NCBI RefSeq assembly: GCF_015476115.1
Contig: NZ_CP064295.1
Coordinates: forward strand, 3,528,001 to 3,592,000
Length of the DNA: 64,000 nucleotides
Origin: Aegicerativicinus sediminis
GTDB lineage: Bacteria; Bacteroidota; Bacteroidia; Flavobacteriales; Flavobacteriaceae
Direction: 5' to 3'
Of this stretch, positions 45,225 to 53,133 are shown piece after piece. Position 1 is the first letter of the stretch. Every line of letters begins with the position of its first letter. The position numbers were made by a program, and so were the translations under genes. The notes under the pieces are model-generated. The model was not told the DNA's origin and did no database searches. It saw only the letters and a program-made list of their open reading frames with translations.

Positions 45225-45723
45225 TGACTAGGCGTTTGATCTTGTTGAACAATATGGGGTTATGGATCAGGCTGATCTCAGAGTGCAGCCACTCGACTAG
45301 GTTCTTCTTGGGAAAATCCTCGGGATCACTGAAGATCGTATCCGATGGGAGTCCAAAACCATTATAGGGCTTGGAACCGAATTCCACATGGACCAGTTTA
45401 TAGTCGTCGGCCGTCTTCAGATTGTCGATGATGTTCTCGATGGTGGGCTCGTCGGTTCCGACACCGTCCATGGCCGAAAGCAACTGTCTGGCATAGATCT
45501 CCGCCTTTTGTTGGCTGATGGTCACATTGGTGGCATCATAGGGCGTCTCTGGGTTCTTGGAATAGTCGTTGAAGGGTGAACCTCCCGATCTTCCCCTGAA
45601 ATAGAAATAGATCGCAACGGCCACCACCACGAACCAATTAAGGGTAAACCCCTTCCTTGAGAGTCCACGGTAGGCCGAACGGCCAACGGCCGTGGCACCA
45701 GTATAGATGTATCTTACAGCCAT
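45196..45723 (-). CDS. Phage membrane protein with annexin-type GxGTDE motif
   Basis: 175 residues. One membrane helix near residue 30 (FTLNWFVVVAVAIYFYF), a Gly/Ser/Pro linker, then a helical domain starting with the annexin calcium-loop signature GVGTDEPTIENIIDNL followed by ADDYKLVHVEFG. This motif occurs in a number of phage and bacterial proteins without a full annexin fold. Likely a virion protein anchored in the internal membrane. Confidence 0.68.
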   Translation of the reverse strand: MAVRYIYTGATAVGRSAYRGLSRKGFTLNWFVVVAVAIYFYFRGRSGGSPFNDYSKNPETPYDATNVTISQQKAEIYARQLLSAMDGVGTDEPTIENIIDNLKTADDYKLVHVEFGSKPYNGFGLPSDTIFSDPEDFPKKNLVEWLHSEISLIHNPILFNKIKRLVNAAGFVFSN

Positions 45724-45731
45724 AGTCTTTT

Positions 45732-46136
45732 TTAGGTTAAATGGTCCTCACACTTACAATTGCCCAAGGCATCACAGCCACAGCCACCGATCTTGATGGG
45801 TGCAGGCTTGATATAGGACTTGAGCGGTTCGATGCTGCTCTCCCCCAGCCTGACCTCGATCGGTCTGTCAAGGACCAGTGGCGAGGTCTTCAATGAAACA
45901 CTTGCCAGTTCACTTACTGGCTTCACAATCGGTTCGGTATTGAAGGTCGGTTGTGCGATGAGTGGAACTTTCGAGAGGGACTTTGAAACGGAAAGGGACT
46001 GGGCCGTTATGGGTGACGGCAACGATACCTCTGTCACGGGCATATCCTCGAGTTCATTGACCGAGGATACCTTTTCACGTTTCTTGGTCTTCTGCCAGAA
46101 CAAAAACAATAAGGCTGATAAAACAATAGTTGTCAT
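45732..46136 (-). CDS. Phage one-TM protein with Cys-rich tail
   Basis: 134 residues: N-terminal membrane helix (TIVLSALLFLFWQ), a long Ser/Pro/Val-rich region without clear fold, and a C-terminal motif GGCGCDALGNCKCEDH with four Cys and a His, possibly a metal-binding knuckle. Ends 9 bp before the next gene. No family recognised. Confidence 0.62.
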   Translation of the reverse strand: MTTIVLSALLFLFWQKTKKREKVSSVNELEDMPVTEVSLPSPITAQSLSVSKSLSKVPLIAQPTFNTEPIVKPVSELASVSLKTSPLVLDRPIEVRLGESSIEPLKSYIKPAPIKIGGCGCDALGNCKCEDHLT

Positions 46137-46156
46137 AATGTTACCTTAAATCTGGG

Positions 46157-46339
46157 TTAATATCGTCTCCTTCGTCCGTAGCGTCTTCCGATGGCCTTGC
46201 CACGCCTTAGGCCCTTTACATAGGCTCTCTTGGCAACTACCCTTTTGGAGGTTCGCCTTCTGCGTCTGCGTCTGGTGGGTGCTCCACCCAACATGCGGCT
46301 TATGGCCCTAACGCCAGCATCTTTCTTTAATGCATTCAT
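46157..46339 (-). CDS. Arg-rich protamine-like phage protein
   Basis: 60 residues of which about 40 percent are Arg or Lys, including a run of seven Arg and a terminal GRRYGRRRRY. The composition matches DNA-condensing core proteins of small membrane-containing viruses. It would neutralise the packaged genome. Flanked by other structural genes in the same operon. Confidence 0.7.
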   Translation of the reverse strand: MNALKKDAGVRAISRMLGGAPTRRRRRRRTSKRVVAKRAYVKGLRRGKAIGRRYGRRRRY

Positions 46340-46357
46340 GGTATAATAGATTTGGGG

Positions 46358-46651
46358 TTAATCATCGTTTCTTCCCAATCGGTCCTGTACGAATTGGTCC
46401 AGCCAATCCTTGTCGGAGAGTTGGGCAGCCTTATAGGACAGAAAAATGTAGATGAGCGGCAACGCCAACAGGAACAGTGGGTTCTTGTGCAGCTTTGCGT
46501 ACATCTTCTTGACTCCGTTCTCGGATTCGGTGGATGCGTTCTCGCCCCATTTTTCGACCGTATGGAAGGCTTTATTAATTTCATCTGGGTTCTCTGCGAT
46601 CCAGAAAAATCGTTGGTGGTATACTTGTTTGAATACGCTTATAAGGTTCAT
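46358..46651 (-). CDS. Phage membrane protein
   Basis: 97 residues with a central helix in VEKWGENASTESENGVKKMY and a membrane segment FLLALPLIYIFLSYKAAQL, ending in a charged tail (DWLDQFVQDRLGRNDD). The overlapping frame at 46336-46584 has no protein-like character and was left out. Confidence 0.62.
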   Translation of the reverse strand: MNLISVFKQVYHQRFFWIAENPDEINKAFHTVEKWGENASTESENGVKKMYAKLHKNPLFLLALPLIYIFLSYKAAQLSDKDWLDQFVQDRLGRNDD

Positions 46652-46699
46652 TGGTTCCTATTTTTTAATTGATTTTTTGCTTTAGGTATATTGTGTTAA

Positions 46700-47524
46700 T
46701 TACCATATCCCCAGAACTTTGGATAATACCGCTCCTATGATCAATGATGATGGGCTCGACTTCTTTCCCTCAGGTGAACCTGTACCAGATCCCGCCTTGG
46801 CGATAATTCTATAGGTTGGATACTTCATTGATTGTTGGAATTTTTTACCAATGGTCTTTTCATAGCCAGTCTTCCATTTGAAGACATTATCTGGAAACAC
46901 CTTATATCCCGTTGAAGTCACATTGAAATTGGACCTTAGGGCAGCTACTAGGCCACTGAATTTCTGTTTGAACGGTTCATGGAAATCAACTCCCAACTGC
47001 AATGCTTTCTTGGTGCATTTTGACCAGTTGTTGGCTTTGATCTTGAACTCATAGGAAAGCTGTCCACAATGGATAAGTTGGGATAGCTCATTGATGGCAA
47101 CGGTCAACTGTTCTGCGGTAACGGAACTCTGGACCTTGGCGAAGGCCTCTTGAATTACAGGTGCTATTTTTTCCTCCAGAACCTTGGTTTCTTCTGCGGG
47201 GTTGTATGTTGATCCCCAACATGACAGGTCGAAACCATTGGCGAGGATATCACCTACACCACTGAATATGCCGAGGAAATCCGACTTGGCGAATTGGTTG
47301 AAGATAATCCCTGCACCAGGGAAGACGGCATTGAGGGCCAATCCTATCCCTTGTGTAATAAGACCCTGTCCGCTATGTTTACCTGAGGAACCACTGCCAA
47401 AAATACTGGTCGCTGCTCCAATGAGGCTCTCGGTACTGGCTGAGGATGTCGAGGCAAAGGCCGTATTACTGGTCGTGGCACCTGCAAGACTTGAAAAGTC
47501 AAATTGTGGTATGGAAAAGGACAT
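46700..47524 (-). CDS. Phage structural candidate with Gly/Ser-rich hydrophobic N-terminus
   Basis: 274 residues. Residues 1-95 are rich in Ser, Ala and Gly with two long non-polar stretches (GLITQGIGLALNAVFPGAGIIFNQF, GIFSGVGDILANGF). The rest is soluble (AEETKVLEEKIAPVIQEAFAKV, KCTKKALQLGVDFHEPFKQ), and the end is hydrophobic again (SLIIGAVLSKVLGIW). The start shares a 20-bp leader, including the ATG, with the capsid candidate gene. Possibly a penton, vertex or membrane-associated protein. Confidence 0.65.
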   Translation of the reverse strand: MSFSIPQFDFSSLAGATTSNTAFASTSSASTESLIGAATSIFGSGSSGKHSGQGLITQGIGLALNAVFPGAGIIFNQFAKSDFLGIFSGVGDILANGFDLSCWGSTYNPAEETKVLEEKIAPVIQEAFAKVQSSVTAEQLTVAINELSQLIHCGQLSYEFKIKANNWSKCTKKALQLGVDFHEPFKQKFSGLVAALRSNFNVTSTGYKVFPDNVFKWKTGYEKTIGKKFQQSMKYPTYRIIAKAGSGTGSPEGKKSSPSSLIIGAVLSKVLGIW

Positions 47525-47586
47525 AGTAGGTTAATTTTTGACAGAGAGGACCTGTTAAGGCCCTCTCCTTAAATGATGGGGTCGGT

Positions 47587-48495
47587 CTAGCTGACCAATC
47601 GACGGATGTTCTCCGATGCATGGCTACTGGCAGCAGCCATTGAACGTTGGTACATCTGTGGGCTCATGACGAATTTCTGTAACAAAATGTATGCGATAAC
47701 GCCATTGGCCTTGTTTCTCCTTATTTCCATTACCACGTCCTTAAGGGCGGTGGTAGACTCGAATAATGGGAGGAACTTTCCAGAAGGCACATTGTTATAG
47801 GCATTCTTTCCGATGGTGGCTGCTTCCATGACATTGATGTCGGCCTGCAATAGGTCTGACTGCAATTGGCAATCCACTAAATCAAAGAGTTTGCTGTCTG
47901 TACCATCCCAGTTGGGCTGTACATAGATGGCACTAACCACATTGCCTGCGATGTTGTACTTTTTCTTGTACTCGTCGTCCATGGCAATACGCTCGATCAC
48001 GGTGATACCGTTCTGTTTGGCAACTGCCTTTCTTGTAGAGACCACCATTGAGGACGAATTCAGGTCGATACTGTGGCCGATGGAGGCTCCTTGGAAACGG
48101 ATATCCAGTTCCAATACCTCGCCTTTCTTTAGGTTGAGCACTGGCATGGGCAGTTCCAATGGGGCTATCCATGTGAGTGGTTCGGTCACATCCTGCGATT
48201 TGAAGGCGTTCCAACCATTGTCCTTGGTCCAGTCATCCTTGGTCTGGATCCTGATGATGTCTGCCATGGATAGGCCGTCATAGATCCTGATAGGTTCTTT
48301 CGATTGCCCTTTTAAGGTCGCAGTGATAAAGATATTGTCAAAGGTATCCTCTCCGACGCCAGATGTCTGGGATGCAGCATCAAAGTTTACCTGCGTATCG
48401 GAAGAGGCCAGTTTCAACAGCAATTGGATGGCTGAGATACTTTCCTCGGTTACCGAAATGGTCTTTTGCTGCTTATAAGCTAGGGTCTGTTTCAT
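47587..48495 (-). CDS. Candidate major capsid protein (double jelly-roll type)
   Basis: 302 residues, no signal peptide or TM. The chain is mostly beta-strand (FDNIFITATLKGQSKEPIRIYDG, LTWIAPLELPMPVLNLKKGEVLELDIRF, NVVSAIYVQPNWDGTDSKLF) with short helices, the composition expected of a double beta-barrel coat protein. Length is near that of the FLiP coat protein. It is the third large gene in the operon and has the strongest leader. The fold is inferred from pattern and context, not demonstrated. Confidence 0.6.
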   Translation of the reverse strand: MKQTLAYKQQKTISVTEESISAIQLLLKLASSDTQVNFDAASQTSGVGEDTFDNIFITATLKGQSKEPIRIYDGLSMADIIRIQTKDDWTKDNGWNAFKSQDVTEPLTWIAPLELPMPVLNLKKGEVLELDIRFQGASIGHSIDLNSSSMVVSTRKAVAKQNGITVIERIAMDDEYKKKYNIAGNVVSAIYVQPNWDGTDSKLFDLVDCQLQSDLLQADINVMEAATIGKNAYNNVPSGKFLPLFESTTALKDVVMEIRRNKANGVIAYILLQKFVMSPQMYQRSMAAASSHASENIRRLVS

Positions 48496-48514
48496 AGTAG
48501 GTTAATTTTTGAAA

Positions 48515-48640
48515 TTAGGCTGTTTTGTTTAACAAGTCACCGATAAGTGGCACATCTTTCAGGGCATTCTTGATGTCATCCGAAAACTTTGCTCCGACCA
48601 ATAGACAAACGGCAGCAGTTATAAATGGAAATCCTTTCAT
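48515..48640 (-). CDS. Tiny phage membrane protein
   Basis: 41 residues: MKGFPFITAAVCLLVGAKFS as hydrophobic segment, then DDIKNALKDVPLIGDLLNKT, an amphipathic helix. It lies between Rep and the capsid candidate in the same direction. Short proteins of this kind are common in virions with an internal membrane. Confidence 0.5.
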   Translation of the reverse strand: MKGFPFITAAVCLLVGAKFSDDIKNALKDVPLIGDLLNKTA

Positions 48641-48690
48641 TTTGGGTTTTTTATGATTGAAAGGGCAAATATAGAGGCGGTTTTGGGCCA

Positions 48691-50685
48691 TTATGCGGAA
48701 TTGCGCAATTCTGTGGATAATTTAAACAGATGGGAGTCGATCCTCGTTCCAGCTTCATTTGGGGCAAACAGTTTTCTTGCATAGGCTCCATTGGAGAGCA
48801 GACGGTAATAGGTGAAGTAATCCAAACGTGCCGTGGTGAAGTCATACTGGCTCTTGATCTTCTGTTCGTTTAGGGAGAATTTCTTAAGGATTTTCTTGAG
48901 GTCATAAAAGGCACTTCTCTGGATATTGTACTGGCTCCTGATCTGGTCAAGTGAATAACCTTCGTCCAAAGCTTCCAAGTAGGTTTGAAGTCGTGATCGG
49001 TTGAATTCGATCATATCCAGATTCATTTTCTTTGCCCTTGTCAGATTCCTGTAGGCGTCCTGTCCATTGGCCTGAATAAAGACCTGCTTTCTTTTATATG
49101 TATTATTGTTGTATTTGTCAATCTTTTCCATAAGTGTCATTGGATTGGAGATCCCCTCGACCTTATAATAGTTGATTTCCTCAAAAAAGGTTCCATAGGC
49201 GGTCATAAAAAGTTCAGGCGATAAGGTGGCCGTCTTTTCACATTGTATCCTATAACCGTGTGCCATGCGATCTTTGTAAACCCTGTCTTTTATGGAAAAA
49301 TATTCCTCAAGGTGTTTTACCGAGGAATCTGTATCGAAAAAGAAATCGTTGGTACTGTTGAGGAAATTATGGACTGCCTGATATTCATTGATACACTGGG
49401 CTGTTATGTTATGTTTACGTTTATATTGCTTGGCCTTGTCATTTCGACCTTTGTTGATATGGTTATAGTATTGTTGGACCTTTGAATGACGGGATTTGAG
49501 GTGTTTCCAATCCCTCGAATCTTTGCAAAAAACATTTCTCTTGTATAGGCTTGAAAGATAGGTGGATGAAAACTGCATCTCGTATCTGACGATCTTATCA
49601 GCTTCGGTCAACAGAAAATAGACTTGGTAAGGCATCAACTTTTCAAATTCCAAAACAAACTGTGTATTGATATAGGCACATGCCGATGCTTTATAGATTC
49701 CGAAAAATTCCTCGATGCCTTTGTACATGGAATCCACAGGTAACAGTTCCCTTAAACTTTCCAGTTCCTTTCTGAACCTCATGGAATCCTTGGGGTTCTC
49801 TGGATCGTTGTAGACATAATCGAAATAATCCTTGTTGACTGCCATGAGTCGCTTGAAGTCGGATTTGCCCACCTTGTTGAACTCGGATCCCTTATGGTAG
49901 ATCTTGAAATACCAAGTTCTGGCAGAGTTTCGGTAATATAGGGCCGTTTCTTCCGCCTTATTGGTTTTATTGTCTTTCCTCAGGCGTTTGTTGAACATTT
50001 TCTTCTGGCATTCAATTAGGGATAATGCCTGTTGCTTGGTATGGTGGTACTGGTTGAAACAGAGATCCATTGTCTTGAGGGAGATCTGTTTGAAATCGAC
50101 ATTTACGACAATACCAAAGGCATAGCCCATATCACGGAGAAAGATCTCTATAAAATCCCTTGCCCTTTCAAAGAGCATTTCAGCCTGTACCCTTGGCGAT
50201 ACGATCCTAGTGGCATTCTGGATGAACCTAGCCGAATCGTTATGAGGGACGAACTGTGCGACCGAATGGCCATAGAGGTATTTTGGAAACGACAACTGGA
50301 AATCGATCTCCTGTTGGCTTGACCGTACATTGAAAACGACATTGTAATTGGAACTAAGAATATTCCATTTTCCAAAGGTATTCTTGGTATAGAGTGTTTC
50401 TTCTCCCTTGCTTACCAATAGAACCTTTGGCGATTTTACAAACGAGACTTTCCTGACTGACTTTCCCAAGGCATCCAACACCCTCTTGTTCGCATATCTG
50501 GAAACGTCCAACAATTCGACCTTTCGCTCGATGTATTGGTTTTCGTATTCCTTTAGGGCCAGATAAAGGTTATGGGCCGTAGGGTTTAGGTACGGGTTTT
50601 TTTGGTAGTCCTCTTCGTTTTCGGACGGTTTTCTTTTCCTCAAGGCATTACAGTTATGAACCGTAAATGTGAGGGAATCGATCAT
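48691..50685 (-). CDS. Replication initiation protein, phage gene II/X-like
   Basis: 664 residues, one of the largest genes of the element. The start MIDSLTFTVHNCNAL matches the opening of gene II/X-family replication proteins, and the motif YFKIYHKGSEFNKV near residue 262 recalls the KxYxKGxE signature of that family. The N-terminal half would nick and initiate rolling-circle replication; the C-terminal 200 residues include a helix-turn-helix-like segment (GYSLDQIRSQYNIQRSAFYDL). No HUH histidine pair was located with confidence. The start overlaps the upstream gene by four bases. Confidence 0.72.
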   Translation of the reverse strand: MIDSLTFTVHNCNALRKRKPSENEEDYQKNPYLNPTAHNLYLALKEYENQYIERKVELLDVSRYANKRVLDALGKSVRKVSFVKSPKVLLVSKGEETLYTKNTFGKWNILSSNYNVVFNVRSSQQEIDFQLSFPKYLYGHSVAQFVPHNDSARFIQNATRIVSPRVQAEMLFERARDFIEIFLRDMGYAFGIVVNVDFKQISLKTMDLCFNQYHHTKQQALSLIECQKKMFNKRLRKDNKTNKAEETALYYRNSARTWYFKIYHKGSEFNKVGKSDFKRLMAVNKDYFDYVYNDPENPKDSMRFRKELESLRELLPVDSMYKGIEEFFGIYKASACAYINTQFVLEFEKLMPYQVYFLLTEADKIVRYEMQFSSTYLSSLYKRNVFCKDSRDWKHLKSRHSKVQQYYNHINKGRNDKAKQYKRKHNITAQCINEYQAVHNFLNSTNDFFFDTDSSVKHLEEYFSIKDRVYKDRMAHGYRIQCEKTATLSPELFMTAYGTFFEEINYYKVEGISNPMTLMEKIDKYNNNTYKRKQVFIQANGQDAYRNLTRAKKMNLDMIEFNRSRLQTYLEALDEGYSLDQIRSQYNIQRSAFYDLKKILKKFSLNEQKIKSQYDFTTARLDYFTYYRLLSNGAYARKLFAPNEAGTRIDSHLFKLSTELRNSA

Positions 50686-50888
50686 GAAGCATTCAAAATA
50701 TCCGAGTTGTATAGATAGACTTCGTAGGCCAATTTGATCTGTTCTGAATAGTCCGTTATGGGTTTGGTTCCATTAATTATGTTCTGGTGGACTTGGTTAA
50801 TAACATTTTTGGAGGACTCTAAGTCGAGCATCAAGATGGTCATGATATTGGACCAGACCAACGATTGTAGGTTGTATATGAGTTTCAC
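50682..50888 (-). CDS. Small phage protein with GTG start
   Basis: 68 residues, GTG start preceded by TTAACC; mostly helical (MLDLESSKNVINQVHQNIINGT, YSEQIKLAYEVYLYN). Overlaps Rep by four bases, so translation is probably coupled. No family recognised. Confidence 0.55.
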   Translation of the reverse strand: MKLIYNLQSLVWSNIMTILMLDLESSKNVINQVHQNIINGTKPITDYSEQIKLAYEVYLYNSDILNAS

Positions 50889-50890
50889 GG

Positions 50891-51430
50891 TTAATTAGCT
50901 TTTTTAAGATTGATCACAGGAGAATCCGTTTTGAGGTATTTCGCCTTTTGCTCAATGGTTTTTCGTTCTTCGTGGTAAGTGTTATGAACTGAATCCAAAG
51001 TCTTGTGCAAAGCATAGATTTGATACTTGAGAGCAGTTTCCTTATTGCGTTGAGCAAATGATTTCAGAATATCAATGATATTGAAACATTCACTGAAACA
51101 CGTTTCGATTGCCCGAAACACAAAGGATGAATTGCCTTCTGAGTATTCCTTGAATATATATTCGCACTGTTTGTTGAACGAGTCTAGACATTCATTGATA
51201 TGCCTTGAATCGAAAACATCGAGTTGAAAATAATACATCCTATACAGAGAATAGATCTGGCCCATCTCTATGCTAAGTGATCTTACAGAGGCTTCAATGA
51301 CAAGTTTGTATTTTGTCAAAAAATCCCTAGCCTGATTGCGTGATCGGAAATTCAGATATTGAGAAAACCCAACAGGGATCTGATAAACGTTTTTATCACG
51401 CTTATATATTTCGATATGTATTTTGCGCAC
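50891..51430 (-). CDS. First gene of the phage operon, hypothetical
   Basis: 179 residues, helical, with a basic N-terminus (MRKIHIEIYKRDKNVYQIPVG) and the segments NFRSRNQARDFLTKYKLVIEAS and KSFAQRNKETALKYQIYALHKTL. No domain recognised. It is the promoter-proximal gene and ends 2 bp before the next. A regulatory or early role is plausible. Confidence 0.62.
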   Translation of the reverse strand: MRKIHIEIYKRDKNVYQIPVGFSQYLNFRSRNQARDFLTKYKLVIEASVRSLSIEMGQIYSLYRMYYFQLDVFDSRHINECLDSFNKQCEYIFKEYSEGNSSFVFRAIETCFSECFNIIDILKSFAQRNKETALKYQIYALHKTLDSVHNTYHEERKTIEQKAKYLKTDSPVINLKKAN

Positions 51431-51870
51431 TTCTTCAGATTTTCAGAAATTCTAAAAATCGAATACGCGAATAAGTGTTGGGGGAATTTTGTTTAAGGTT
51501 TATTTTTTGTAATACGGTTATTTTAAATAGCCAGTTAAGGCGTTTTAAAGTAATCATAGCGTAATGTTAAAGCGATAGGTTATTTATTTAATTAGGGCGG
51601 CAAAAGTATTTTTTAGGTTAAACAAAGTTGTAACACAATAGACATAAAATATAACAGAATCGGTTAGGGTTTTTTACCCCTGTTTTAATCGATTATTATA
51701 TAGCTTTTTAGCCATTAAAAAATGATCAAAAAAGAATCAGTTTAAGATTATAAAAATCTATTATTTTCCTATTCAAGTAGTTACAGAATAATAATTTAGG
51801 ACTCTTAGCCAAAAAAAATAAATATCAACACGCTAAGTATTGGCTATGAATACGTTGGGAGGAAAGTAAA
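51431..51870. other. 440-bp region between the phage operon start and the right dif-like site
   Basis: No ORF. It must hold the phage operon promoter: a CAAAAGTA box on the plus strand near 51603-51610 is the complement of TANNTTTG, but its -33 partner is at an unusual distance. A GGGTTTTTTACCCC mini-hairpin near 51670 could be an origin or terminator element. Confidence 0.4.
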
Positions 51871-51898
51871 AATTTGCATATCGTAAATTATAGAACAA
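51871..51898 (-). repeat. dif-like attachment site, right end of the 18-kb element
   Basis: XerC arm identical to dif (51888-51898), centre identical to the dif centre, XerD arm AATTTGCATAT (plus strand) differing from dif at three positions. It shares 18 identical bases with the left boundary site. Confidence 0.72.
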
Positions 51899-51910
51899 AT
51901 GACAATACAT

Positions 51911-52690
51911 CTATTTATTCAATTCATCCTTCATCAATTTCATTAAATATTCAATTTCAGGAATAATCTTACGATACCTAATAGTGAATCCCTGATAGGA
52001 TGACCCGGTTATAGTTAAGTAATTTTCAAACCTTAAATACTTTTCGGATTGCCTGTCATTGAGCCAATCATGCTTTATCGGTGCTATCTCATTGGTTAAA
52101 TTTACAGTTGTGTAGTCTTGTCTATCATTTTGGACTATCATTAACCAACGATAAGTGTCCATCAAACCTTCGGTTCTGTTCGATCGAATATAGTCATTGG
52201 TTGCGACTTGTCTAAATTGTACTTCCGGGTATAAACTATTGTAAACTTTCAATAGCTGCTTTTTTATATCCTCATTTGTGAATAGCTGTAATTTTCCGCT
52301 CGAAATAATTTCCATATAGGTAGGTTTGGACGGAGTAAACTCAGTTAAATATACCATCCAGCCTGGTACATTTGAATATAGAGAATCTTGAGTGTATTTT
52401 CCTGTCTGCATCTTATCAATTTCTTGATATATAGCACGAGATGCAGTATCAAACAATATTATTAAACTATCTAAGCTGTCCTTATCTTGATTTAAATCAT
52501 AATAAAGGCTTTCATAATATGATTTCAACTCTTGCTCGTTTTTTACATTAGATCGCCATTCTCCAATCCCAACGGCAATTAAAATCCCCACTACAATTAG
52601 AATGATCTCCCCGATTGCATATAAGATATACTTATCAAATTTATATATCATTACTAATTGACGCCTTAGCTCTCTAAAGATTTTTATCAT
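51911..52690 (-). CDS. DUF6090-type membrane protein
   Basis: 259 residues. The N-terminal half carries the signature of this Bacteroidota family: FRELRRQLV followed by a membrane helix YILYAIGEIILIVVGILIAVGIGEW. The remainder is a helical extracytoplasmic domain (DLNQDKDSLDSLIILFDTASRAIYQEI). Function unknown. It is the first host gene outside the element and ends 12 bp from the dif-like site. Confidence 0.8.
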   Translation of the reverse strand: MIKIFRELRRQLVMIYKFDKYILYAIGEIILIVVGILIAVGIGEWRSNVKNEQELKSYYESLYYDLNQDKDSLDSLIILFDTASRAIYQEIDKMQTGKYTQDSLYSNVPGWMVYLTEFTPSKPTYMEIISSGKLQLFTNEDIKKQLLKVYNSLYPEVQFRQVATNDYIRSNRTEGLMDTYRWLMIVQNDRQDYTTVNLTNEIAPIKHDWLNDRQSEKYLRFENYLTITGSSYQGFTIRYRKIIPEIEYLMKLMKDELNK

Positions 52691-53133
52691 TAGAAATTTT
52701 TATATAAATATATGATATTTAAGTATTTACAATTTAAAATGAGACCGTTTTTTCAGCTCTTACCGAACCAACAAAGCATGCGCGCTTGTTGATTATTACA
52801 AATATAATCATGGCCTTCCTCATTAGATTTGATTTATACAAACATCATTCTCAATTCAATTTAATTTTTACCTACTTCTGCCTTTTCGGTTATTGACTTT
52901 AATAACAATTAATACCTTAAATAACTTATTATCAATATTTTATTACCATTAAGCGAGTAATTGGGTGGTTTAACGGTGTTAGGGTTAAAACCATTAAACC
53001 TTAACTATCTTATATAACCTTATAGGGTGTTTTATCGTTACCACTCCCCTATTAAATTTTACTCTCTTTTACCTTTCTTTTAGCTGATCCCAATCTACTC
53101 TTTATTAGGCTTATTTAATCTAAACAGCTAATC
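52691..53133. other. 443-bp intergenic region
   Basis: No gene. Around 52960-53010 a GGTTTAAC / GTTAAAACC inverted repeat with a nearby ATTAAACC copy may be an operator for the exported hydrolase. AT-rich otherwise. Confidence 0.4.

Larger units (their letters stand above)
43079..51430 (-). mobile_element. FLiP-like ssDNA provirus, structural and replication operon
   Basis: Thirteen to fifteen closely spaced genes on one strand, in the order hypothetical, hypothetical, Rep, tiny membrane protein, 302-aa capsid candidate, Gly/Ser-rich protein, membrane protein, Arg-rich protein, several one-TM proteins, lysozyme, holin-like, beta-rich protein. No terminase, portal or tail genes. Size about 8.4 kb plus flanks to the dif-like site at 51.87 kb, close to the 9.2 kb known for FLiP. 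GC content is visibly higher than in the host genes. Confidence 0.72.
33679..51898. mobile_element. Composite 18.2-kb element integrated at dif (IMEX type)
   Basis: Bounded by two dif-like sites that share the 11-bp XerC arm exactly and carry similar non-canonical XerD arms (AATTTGGATAA and AATTTGCATAT on the plus strand). Contents: SSB and ArdA genes, a seven-cassette integron-like array with its recombinase, and a phage operon with Rep, capsid candidate and lysis genes. Nearly all genes are on the minus strand. Host genes resume directly outside. Known IMEX elements (CTX-phi, TLC-phi) use the host XerCD in this manner; whether this is one element or two in tandem is open. Confidence 0.7.

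Noticed and set aside
46336-46584. 82-codon frame overlapping the phage membrane protein gene
   Set aside because: Composition is rich in Ser, Thr, Arg and Pro without structure; the overlapping frame 46358-46651 has a membrane helix and good start context.
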